Source: Flavobacteriales bacterium
GTDB taxonomy: Bacteria > Bacteroidota > Bacteroidia > Flavobacteriales_F > PHOS-HE28
Length of the DNA stretch: 8,406 bases
Assembly (NCBI GenBank): GCA_020437875.1
Contig: JAGQVR010000122.1
Location: 1 to 8,406, forward strand
Reading direction: 5' to 3'
The position numbers and the translations under genes were made by a program. Numbering within the stretch: position 1 is the stretch's first letter; every line of letters starts with the position of its first letter. The notes beneath the pieces were generated by a model. That model ran no database searches, had not been told where the DNA came from, and worked only from the letters and a program-made list of their open reading frames with translations. This document shows, in pieces, positions 1 through 6,330 of the stretch.

Positions 1-26
1 AACAGCAGTATCAGTCCAGGACTCAT
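1..26 (-). CDS. Start of a downstream gene, cut by the window edge
   Basis: An ATG on the minus strand opens 2 nt after the TGA stop of the (Fe-S)-binding protein. It reads eight codons (MSPGLILL) before the window ends. The tight spacing and shared strand suggest the next gene of the same operon. The hydrophobic residues would suit a signal peptide or first membrane helix, but eight residues cannot identify a product. In many Bacteroidota I would expect a second, cysteine-rich (CCG-domain) Fe-S protein near here; this beginning does not obviously look like one. There is no clear Shine-Dalgarno sequence. Confidence 0.45.
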
Positions 27-28
27 TT

Positions 29-1369
29 TCAACTAATACTAGTCCAATCCATTCGTTTGTCCGGACCGAAGGCCCAGGGAGCCCCGTTGTTCTCCACGTT
101 GTTGAACATGCTGGTCAAGGCAGGACGCGTTCTGCTTTCCTCCATCACCAGGTAACGGCGCATCTCCAGGATGATGTTCACCGGGTCGATGTTCACCGGA
201 CAGGCTTGCGTGCAGGCATTGCAGGTCGTGCAGGCCCATAATTCCTCCTCACTGATGCGCGCGTGCAGGCTCTTTCCATCATCCTCCCACTTCCCTTTCG
301 CATCGATGACCCTGCCCACCTCCGCCACGCGGTCGCGGGTGTCCATCATGATCTTGCGTGGGCTCAACAATTTGCCCGTGAGGTTCGCCGGGCATTCGCT
401 CGTGCAACGGCCACACTCTGTGCAGCTGTATGCGTCCATCAGGCTCTTCCAGCTCAGGTCGAAGACGTCCTTCGCACCGAAGCGCTCGGTCATCTCCACC
501 CCGGCCACGACATGCGGCGCGGGTAGCTCCGGCGGAGGCACGGATGGATCCATCATGCTCTTCACTTCACCAGCGATCCGCGGCATGTTCGCCATCTCGG
601 TCCTCGGCTTCAACTTGCTGTACCACACGTTCGGGAAGGCCAGCAGGATGTGCAGGTGCTTGCTCACCACCAGGTAGTTCAGGAAAGCGAGGATGCCGAT
701 GATGTGGAACCACCAGCAGATGCGTTCGATGGCGATGAGCGATCCGGTGGAGAGCGAGGCAATCGAGGTCAGGGACGCGATGTGCGCACTCGCAGGAAAG
801 GCCCCTGCGACCGTGTAATGCTCGGCGCCGCGCTGCTGAAGGCTCCAGTCCGCCGCGTTCATCAGCAGGAAGGCGGTCATCAGGGCGATCTCCGTGAAGA
901 GGATCAGGTTGGCATCGGTCTTCGGCCAGCCGTCCAGCTCCTTCATCACCAGCCGCTTCAGCCGGAGCAGGTTCCGACGCACCAGGAAAATGGCGCAGGC
1001 CACCCACACACCGATCGCGAGCCACTCGAAGCTGCCGATGAGGAAGTCGTAGAAACCACCCAGGAAGGACAGCACCCGGTGCGTGCCGAAGATGCCGTCG
1101 ATGATGATCTCCAGCACCTCGATATTGATGATGACGAAGCCGGCGTATACGATGATGTGCAGGAAGCCGGCGACGGGACGCACCACCATCTTGCTCTGCC
1201 CGAGGGCCACGCGTGTCATCACGGACCAGCGCTCCGCCTTCCGATCATTGATGACCTCCTCCTTCCCCAGCAGTATGTTGCGGCGGATGCGCATGATGTT
1301 CCGCCCGAACAGCCAGGACGCCGCACCGACCAGCAGGATGAAGACGATGCTCGCGATACCCATGGTCAT
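29..1369 (-). CDS. Membrane-anchored (Fe-S)-binding oxidoreductase, HdrE/HdrC-like fusion
   Basis: A 446-residue protein with two parts. The N-terminal half has about five membrane helices (roughly residues 4-22, 66-90, 112-132, 155-172 and 216-238), like the cytochrome b subunits NarI, DsrM and HdrE. The C-terminal part carries two classical CxxCxxCxxxCP motifs (C316, C319, C322, C326 and C380, C383, C386, C390), each expected to hold one [4Fe-4S] cluster, as in HdrC. His71 in helix 2, and His222 and His240 in and just after helix 5, are candidate heme b ligands; the 18-residue spacing of the last two matches the His187/His205 pair of NarI. The likely role is electron transfer between the quinone pool and a soluble partner, but the true partner is unknown. 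It starts within the stop of the MCE gene (ATGA overlap), so translation is probably coupled. Length and architecture match the family of about 440 residues common in Bacteroidota. A second ATG two codons in is possible. The family call is confident; the substrate is not known. Confidence 0.9.
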   Translation of the reverse strand: MTMGIASIVFILLVGAASWLFGRNIMRIRRNILLGKEEVINDRKAERWSVMTRVALGQSKMVVRPVAGFLHIIVYAGFVIINIEVLEIIIDGIFGTHRVLSFLGGFYDFLIGSFEWLAIGVWVACAIFLVRRNLLRLKRLVMKELDGWPKTDANLILFTEIALMTAFLLMNAADWSLQQRGAEHYTVAGAFPASAHIASLTSIASLSTGSLIAIERICWWFHIIGILAFLNYLVVSKHLHILLAFPNVWYSKLKPRTEMANMPRIAGEVKSMMDPSVPPPELPAPHVVAGVEMTERFGAKDVFDLSWKSLMDAYSCTECGRCTSECPANLTGKLLSPRKIMMDTRDRVAEVGRVIDAKGKWEDDGKSLHARISEEELWACTTCNACTQACPVNIDPVNIILEMRRYLVMEESRTRPALTSMFNNVENNGAPWAFGPDKRMDWTSIS

Positions 1370-2385
1370 TTCTTCTTTTCCTCGTCCAGCACCTTGCCGA
1401 TGCGCTCGATGTCAGCATCGCTCAACTTCGGCAGACGATCCTTCTTCCCGAAAACGCTGAAGTAGCGGTTCGGGTTCACGCGCAGGTCCTCCAACAGCAG
1501 GTCCAACTCGCGCGAAGCGGCGTTGAGGTTCGTGTAGAGGCTGTCATCCTTCATCAACTTGCCCATGGTGCCCTGCCCGTTGCCGATGTCCTGGGCCACC
1601 TTCTTCAGCTCCGCGCTCGCGAGGGCCATGTCATCCATCACCTTCCGCAGGCGGCCCTTCGCCAGGTCGGTCGTCAGGGTGTCCAGGTTGGTGAAGATGT
1701 GATCCATCTCGTCGCTGTTCCGCGCGAGGGTGGCGCTCACGGTCTGGAGGTTGTGCAGGCTGGCGCTCAAGGTCACGCTCTCCACCGCGACCAGCTTGTC
1801 CAGGCGCTCAGCCGTGCTGCTCAGGCTCTCGAGCACCTCGCGGATACTGGTGAAGCTGCTGTCGATGTCACCAACGGCTTCCTTGTTCAGGATCATCTGG
1901 AAGGCGTTGAGCACGGAGTCCACCTTGGAGATCATGCCCTCGGCCTTGGCCTTGAGCGGATCCATCTGCGCGCTCACGGCATCGGTCAGGCTCAGCTGTA
2001 CATCGCCGATGAGGGTGTCACCGGCCTCGGCCATGGCGCCGGAACCCAGCTCCAACTGAAGCGCGCGCGTGAACAGGTCGGCGCTGTAGATCTGCACCTT
2101 GGTATCCTTCGCGATCGGCAGTTCGTCCTCGTTGATCTGGAAGCTGACGACCACATGCCCGCTCCGTCCTGGCATGAGCGCGGCATTGATCACCTGCCCC
2201 ACCTTGAAGCCGTTGTAGTAGACCGGACTGGCGCTGGTGATGCCCGCCACGTTGTTGTACACGGCGTGGTACACGTTCCGCTTCTGGAAGAGGTCCAGGC
2301 CCTTGAGGTAGTTCACGCCGAAGATGAGCAGCCCAACGCCCCCAAGGACCAAGCCGGTGATGGCGTACTCGCGTTTGATCTTCAT
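1366..2385 (-). CDS. MCE-domain (MlaD-like) lipid transport protein
   Basis: A 339-residue protein anchored by one N-terminal helix (about residues 9-27, ending NYLKG). An MCE domain follows at about 36-115, with the recognisable stretch around SPVYYNGFKVGQV. After it comes a long, mostly helical, probably coiled-coil region (about 135-270). The C-terminal segment from about 268 to 314 contains a conserved MCE-tail pattern: GQGTMGKLM, DDSLY, then NPNRYFSVFGKK. Family members form hexameric rings that carry phospholipids or other hydrophobic molecules across the periplasm, held in the inner membrane and often powered by an MlaEF-type ABC transporter. No such ATPase or permease gene is visible in this window. 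The gene begins 17 nt after the amidase stop and overlaps the next gene by 4 nt, so it sits in the middle of an envelope operon. There is no Shine-Dalgarno sequence, as is usual in Bacteroidota. I cannot say from sequence whether the cargo is phospholipid. Confidence 0.92.
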   Translation of the reverse strand: MKIKREYAITGLVLGGVGLLIFGVNYLKGLDLFQKRNVYHAVYNNVAGITSASPVYYNGFKVGQVINAALMPGRSGHVVVSFQINEDELPIAKDTKVQIYSADLFTRALQLELGSGAMAEAGDTLIGDVQLSLTDAVSAQMDPLKAKAEGMISKVDSVLNAFQMILNKEAVGDIDSSFTSIREVLESLSSTAERLDKLVAVESVTLSASLHNLQTVSATLARNSDEMDHIFTNLDTLTTDLAKGRLRKVMDDMALASAELKKVAQDIGNGQGTMGKLMKDDSLYTNLNAASRELDLLLEDLRVNPNRYFSVFGKKDRLPKLSDADIERIGKVLDEEKKK

Positions 2386-2402
2386 CCAGTAAGTGAGGGC
2401 TC

Positions 2403-3725
2403 CTAGCGAACCTCGGCTAATTTAAGTGCTTCCTGCAAGGCGATACGTTCACCGTCCTTGAAGGCCACGATGAAGCTCTCCGCATAGCCCTTGGCGCGGC
2501 AGTCCTCCTGCAGCCGCCGGGCATCAGCGACGCTCCGTTCCGCTCCCACGGTGTATTTGTACATCCCCGCGCCTTGATGCTCCTCCACACCTTCCAACCC
2601 GTTGAAGTTCTGCGGCTTGGTGGCGATGCGTTTGCTGCTGGTGACGATCTGCACCTTGAAGAGCACCGCAGGCAGGTCTCCACCTTCGGCCACGGGCTCG
2701 GGGTCCGGCTTCTTCACCTCCTCCTTGGGCGGATCATTGCGCACCATGGGCGCCGCGCCACCACCATCACCGGCGCGCTCCACGATGGCCTTGTACTCCT
2801 TGAAGGCCCGGTAGATCGCACTGGCCATGTAGTCCTGGCCTTCCGCCTTCTGCAGGTAGTCCTCTTCGGTCGGATTGGTGAGGAAGCCCAGCTCGATGAG
2901 CACGCTGGGCATGGTGTTGTAGCTGATCACCAGGAAGCCGGCCTGCTTCACCCCGCGGTCCGGACGACCCACCCGCTCCTTGAACTGTTTCTGGATGAGC
3001 GCGCTCAACAATAAGCTGTGGTCCAGGTGCGTGTTCTGGCGAAGGCTGAGGGCGATGATGCTCTCGGGGTCCTTCGGATCATAGCCGTCGTACTTCAATT
3101 CATGCCCCTCCTCGAGCAGGATCGCCTCGTTCTCCTTCTGCGCCACCTTCATGTTCGCCTCGGTCTTGTGCAGACCCATCACATAGGTCTCGCAACCATG
3201 CGGCGTCTTGCTGTCGTTGGCGTTGCAGTGGATGCTGATGAAGACGTCCGCCTTGTTGCGGTTGGCGATGTTGCAACGTTCCTTCAGTTCGATGAAGGTG
3301 TCGTCGTCCCGGGTGTAGACCACCTTCATGTCCGGGAATGCCTCGTTGATGTACTTGCCCACCAACTTGGCGACGTTCAGGGAGATGTGCTTCTCGGTGG
3401 TCTTGTACCGGCCGGTACCCAGGTTGCCCGGGTCCTTGCCGCCGTGGCCCGCGTCCAATACCACCGTTCGGATGCGATTGGGGTCCCGGCCCGGAGTTTG
3501 CGCCATGACAGCCCCCACCACCAGGAACAAGGCCAACCCGATCGTGATCCGCATGAGGTTCCAGAGGATCTCCGCCCCCACGGCGTTCTGGTCCACCTTC
3601 CATCGTGAACGGGTGGCCAGGACCTCCCGGGCGCGCAGCAGGCGTTCCCGTCGGCGTTGCTCGGCCTCTGGCACAGGCTGTTGCGTACTTTGCGGCCCCG
3701 CCGAAAGCCGTTCGTCCTGTTCCAT
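2403..3725 (-). CDS. N-acetylmuramoyl-L-alanine amidase (Amidase_3) with C-terminal SPOR-like domain
   Basis: A periplasmic zinc amidase that cleaves the bond between N-acetylmuramic acid and L-alanine in peptidoglycan. With the start used here it has 440 residues. The Amidase_3 domain spans about 87-315. Visible zinc and catalytic residues are His94 (DAGHGGKDPG), Glu111 (TTEKH), His166 (FISIHCNA) and Glu278 (VLIELGFLTN). A proline- and acid-rich linker (about 317-350) leads to a SPOR-like domain (about 356-436), which in this family can bind septal or denuded glycan. Residues 58-76 (MRITIGLALF... ending VMAQ) form a good signal peptide that would be cut after Ala75. This leaves the start in doubt. 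The ATG at 3554 would give a plain secreted 383-residue protein. The ATG at 3725 has GGGAGG 8 nt upstream, lies closer to a promoter-like element, and the extra 57 codons look coding (GC-rich third positions). ATG 3752 is also in frame. The gene heads an operon with the MCE and Fe-S genes. Confidence 0.9.
   Translation of the reverse strand: MEQDERLSAGPQSTQQPVPEAEQRRRERLLRAREVLATRSRWKVDQNAVGAEILWNLMRITIGLALFLVVGAVMAQTPGRDPNRIRTVVLDAGHGGKDPGNLGTGRYKTTEKHISLNVAKLVGKYINEAFPDMKVVYTRDDDTFIELKERCNIANRNKADVFISIHCNANDSKTPHGCETYVMGLHKTEANMKVAQKENEAILLEEGHELKYDGYDPKDPESIIALSLRQNTHLDHSLLLSALIQKQFKERVGRPDRGVKQAGFLVISYNTMPSVLIELGFLTNPTEEDYLQKAEGQDYMASAIYRAFKEYKAIVERAGDGGGAAPMVRNDPPKEEVKKPDPEPVAEGGDLPAVLFKVQIVTSSKRIATKPQNFNGLEGVEEHQGAGMYKYTVGAERSVADARRLQEDCRAKGYAESFIVAFKDGERIALQEALKLAEVR
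3686..3693 (+). promoter_or_regulatory. Possible -7 element of the lptD promoter
   Basis: TACTTTGC lies 30 nt before the lptD ATG and resembles the Bacteroidota -7 consensus TAnnTTTG with one spacer base missing. No convincing -33 TTTG is present upstream; the nearest is TCTG at 3667-3670. The element falls inside the 5' part of the divergent amidase gene if that gene starts at 3725. The call rests on motif similarity and position only. Confidence 0.3.
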
Positions 3726-6291
3726 GTCGGAGACCTCCCGCTCAATACCCATACGGCGCGAAACTACCGGGAGCAGCAACGGCGGGAGCCCTTGGATCGC
3801 CGCAGTTCTCATCATTGTCCTGTTGATGTGCCGTGCCCTGTCAGGGACCGCACAGACCCTGGAGAGCGAGGTACGGTATAGTGCGAGGGACAGCATGCGG
3901 TATGACATCGCATCGCAAACGGTGTACCTCTTCGGTGCGGCGACCGTGAAGTACGGGGATGTGGAGATGACCGCGGACCGCATCGTCTTCGACTTCAAGA
4001 ACGAGGAAACGCAGGCCTATGGTGCCCCGGACAGCTCCGGCGCGGTGGCCGGCAAGCCGCAGTTCACGCAGGACGGCTCCGTGATCGAGGCCGACAGCAT
4101 CCGGTACAATTTCAAGTCGAAGCAGGGCTTGATCCGCCAGGTACGCACCCAGGAGCAGGAGAGCTGGGTGAGCGCCAGCCTGAGCAAGCGACACGCCAAT
4201 GGCGAGGTGCACAGCAAGGGCGGCATGCTCACCACCTGCGACCGCCCCACACCGCACTACCATTTCAAGGTGAGCCGCATGATGGTGATCCCCAACGACA
4301 AGATCATCGCCGGGCCGGCCTACATGAAGATCTGGAAGATCCCCACGCCGCTCGCCATCCCCTTCGGCATGTTCCCCAACGTGAAGGGCGGCAGTGCCGG
4401 TGTGCTCATCCCCACCTGGGGCTTCGATCAGAGCCGTGGCTACTACCTCCTGAACGGTGGCTGGTACCAACCCATCAGCGATCACATGGACCTTTCGGTG
4501 ACCGGCGACATCTACACGCGCGGCTCCTGGGCCCTGCGCACCGGCAGCCGCTACAAGACCCGCTACCGCTACGGCGGCAACGTGGACCTGAGCTACAGCA
4601 CATTGCTCAACAGCGACCCCGAATTCCCGGACTTCAGCAGGCAGCGCAACTTCTTCATCCGCTGGAACCACCAGGTGGATCCGAAGGCCAGCCTCACCGA
4701 CCGCTTCACCGCCAGTGTGAACCTCGGCACCAGCCAGAACTTCACGAACAACTTCAACAGCACCACCGTCGACTACCTCAGCAACACCTTCCAGAGCAAC
4801 GTGGCATGGACGCACCTGTGGCCCGGCAAACCGTACAACCTCGCGGTGAACCTGCGGCACAGCCAGAACACGTTGAACCGCACCTTCGACATCACGGTTC
4901 CGGCCGTCACCTTCAATCTCCAACGGATCTTCCCCTTCCAGCGCCTGCGACCCGTTTCCGCACCATCGCGATTCTACGACCAGATCGGCGTGAACTATAC
5001 GGCCAACTTCGACAACCGGCTCACCACCACCGAACAGCAACTCTCCTGGGACAACCTCCCCGCACTGGCGCGGAACATGAAGAACGGCATCCGCCATACC
5101 GCGGCCGTCACCACCACGTTGAAGAACAAGTACGTCACGCTCAACCCCGAGGTGCGGCTGACCGACCGGATGTACTTCGAGCAGTTGCGGAAGACCATCG
5201 TGACCACGCCTGACACGAGCTATACCGTCACCGATACCGTGCCCCGCTTCGCCGCACCTTTCGAGTGGAGCGCCGGCGCGACGCTCACCAGCAAGATCTA
5301 TGGCATGTACACCTTCCGGGGGCGACGCATCAAGGCCATCCGGCATGTGCTCACGCCCAGCGTCGGCTTCAACTACCGACCTGATCAGAGCACCCAGATC
5401 GAAGGTGCGTTCGGGACGAACGGCAGCATCACGAGCTACTCGCCCTACGACATCGGGATCTATGGCAAGCCCACGGCCGGTGAGAGCGGCACCGTGAACC
5501 TCGGCCTGATCCAGAACCTCGAGGCCAAGGTGCGCGACGGCAAGGCCATGCGCGACAGCGCGGCGGTGAGCGATGCGCTGCAGTTGAAGAAGATCAAGCT
5601 GTTCGACTACGTCGGCCTGACCACCAGCTACGACATCTTCAAGGACTCCCTGCAGTGGGCACCGATGAACCTGGCGGCGCGGACGGCCTTTTTCAACAAG
5701 CTCAACGTGAACGTGGTGAGCGTGTGGGACCCCTATGCCGTGGACCGCTTCGGGCAGCGGATCGATCGCAGCGAACGATCCGTCACCGGGAAACTGGCGA
5801 GGATGACCTACACCAACGTGGCCCTCGGCATCGACCTGAAGAGCAAGCGGTATGGCCAGGCACCCTCCAGCACGCCGAGCAACGACCAGCAGGTGGTCGA
5901 GGAGAGCGATCCGAGCAAGGGCGCTCGCATCAACTTCAGCGTGCCTTGGCGACTGGGCCTGAGCTACAGCTACGACCTGAACCGTACGTACGCCGACAAC
6001 AGCTTCACCGACACACAACGCCAGAGCGTGCTCTTCAATGGTGACCTGAACGTCCTGAAGTATTGGAAGCTCGGTTTCAGCAGTGGCTATGACCTGGTGG
6101 CCCAGGAATGGACACCCACCAGCCTGAACCTGTACTGGGACCTGCACTGCTGGGAGTTCAACTTCAACATCATCCCGCTCGGGGTGCGGAAGAGCTTCAG
6201 CTTCCGGATCAACGTGAAGGCCAGCATCCTGCGCGACCTCAAGTTCGAGCAGCGCCGACCCTACGGCAACGATAACAACCTGTTGTACTGA
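3724..6291 (+). CDS. lptD: LPS assembly outer-membrane protein LptD, Bacteroidota type
   Basis: An 855-residue outer-membrane protein that, with LptE, inserts LPS or LOS into the outer leaflet. ATG 3724 is chosen because it is the only plausible start that keeps the signal peptide: a polar Arg-containing n-region of about 24 residues, a hydrophobic core at about 25-39, and probable cleavage at GTA/Q near residue 43. The N-terminal periplasmic OstA/LptA-like domain (about 46-170) shows repeated short beta-strand units such as DGSVIEADSIRYNF. The family stretch TTCDRPTPHYHF follows at about 170-181, then the LptD barrel, rich in alternating aromatic strands. Near the C-terminal part, RHVLTPSVGFNYRPD is typical of this family, and the protein ends in a strand-rich region with final residues NNLLY. 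Only two cysteines remain in the mature protein, C172 and C809, which could pair. The length fits Bacteroidota LptD. The gene is divergent from the amidase operon. Confidence 0.93.
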   Translation: MSETSRSIPIRRETTGSSNGGSPWIAAVLIIVLLMCRALSGTAQTLESEVRYSARDSMRYDIASQTVYLFGAATVKYGDVEMTADRIVFDFKNEETQAYGAPDSSGAVAGKPQFTQDGSVIEADSIRYNFKSKQGLIRQVRTQEQESWVSASLSKRHANGEVHSKGGMLTTCDRPTPHYHFKVSRMMVIPNDKIIAGPAYMKIWKIPTPLAIPFGMFPNVKGGSAGVLIPTWGFDQSRGYYLLNGGWYQPISDHMDLSVTGDIYTRGSWALRTGSRYKTRYRYGGNVDLSYSTLLNSDPEFPDFSRQRNFFIRWNHQVDPKASLTDRFTASVNLGTSQNFTNNFNSTTVDYLSNTFQSNVAWTHLWPGKPYNLAVNLRHSQNTLNRTFDITVPAVTFNLQRIFPFQRLRPVSAPSRFYDQIGVNYTANFDNRLTTTEQQLSWDNLPALARNMKNGIRHTAAVTTTLKNKYVTLNPEVRLTDRMYFEQLRKTIVTTPDTSYTVTDTVPRFAAPFEWSAGATLTSKIYGMYTFRGRRIKAIRHVLTPSVGFNYRPDQSTQIEGAFGTNGSITSYSPYDIGIYGKPTAGESGTVNLGLIQNLEAKVRDGKAMRDSAAVSDALQLKKIKLFDYVGLTTSYDIFKDSLQWAPMNLAARTAFFNKLNVNVVSVWDPYAVDRFGQRIDRSERSVTGKLARMTYTNVALGIDLKSKRYGQAPSSTPSNDQQVVEESDPSKGARINFSVPWRLGLSYSYDLNRTYADNSFTDTQRQSVLFNGDLNVLKYWKLGFSSGYDLVAQEWTPTSLNLYWDLHCWEFNFNIIPLGVRKSFSFRINVKASILRDLKFEQRRPYGNDNNLLY
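3734..3739 (-). promoter_or_regulatory. Shine-Dalgarno-like GGGAGG for amidase start 3725
   Basis: On the minus strand GGGAGG sits 8 nt before the ATG at 3725. Clear Shine-Dalgarno sequences are absent before most other starts in this window and are generally uncommon in Bacteroidota, so this is only modest support. It does favour 3725 over the alternative starts at 3752 and 3554. Confidence 0.35.
3758..3766 (-). promoter_or_regulatory. Possible -7 element of the amidase operon promoter
   Basis: The minus strand reads TAGTTTCGC, one mismatch from TAnnTTTG followed by C. It lies 32 nt before the ATG at 3725 and only 5 nt before the in-frame ATG at 3752. No TAnnTTTG-like sequence occurs in about 85 nt upstream of the alternative start at 3554, which argues that the longer protein forms are at least transcribed. 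The element sits inside the first codons of lptD on the other strand. Motif match only. Confidence 0.3.
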
Positions 6292-6311
6292 TCGATCCGT
6301 TGGTCGGCCGC

Positions 6312-6320
6312 TATCTTGCC
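6312..6320 (+). promoter_or_regulatory. Possible -7 element of the transporter gene
   Basis: TATCTTGCC in the 39-nt gap after lptD resembles TAnnTTTG with one T missing, and ends 10 nt before the transporter ATG at 6331. If it is active, the leader would be only a few bases long. No matching -33 TTTG at about 19-20 nt was found. Co-transcription from lptD is the alternative, since no hairpin terminator is visible in the gap. Confidence 0.3.
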
Positions 6321-6330
6321 TCCCGCTCCC

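Noticed and set aside
650..1465. A 271-codon plus-strand frame opposite the Fe-S protein
   Set aside because: Low-complexity, Asp-, His- and Gln-rich translation with no recognisable motif, antisense to a gene with clear Fe-S motifs and membrane helices.
3328..3723. Upstream extension of the lptD frame (987 residues)
   Set aside because: The added part is Arg- and Ser-rich and antisense to the amidase catalytic region. The signal peptide lies just after the ATG at 3724.
3726..3998. Upstream extension of the amidase frame to an ATG at 3998 (531 residues)
   Set aside because: It would overlap the start of lptD by about 275 nt, including its signal peptide, and the extra residues look nothing like a family domain. 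Starts at 3752, 3725 or 3554 are all more plausible.
6290..6297. GATCGATC palindrome after the lptD stop as a terminator
   Set aside because: It is only 8 bp, self-complementary without a loop, and is not followed by a T-run.
6316..6330. TTG start for the MFS transporter
   Set aside because: The TTG is part of a promoter-like TATCTTGCC, and an ATG follows five codons later, right before the conserved N-terminus.
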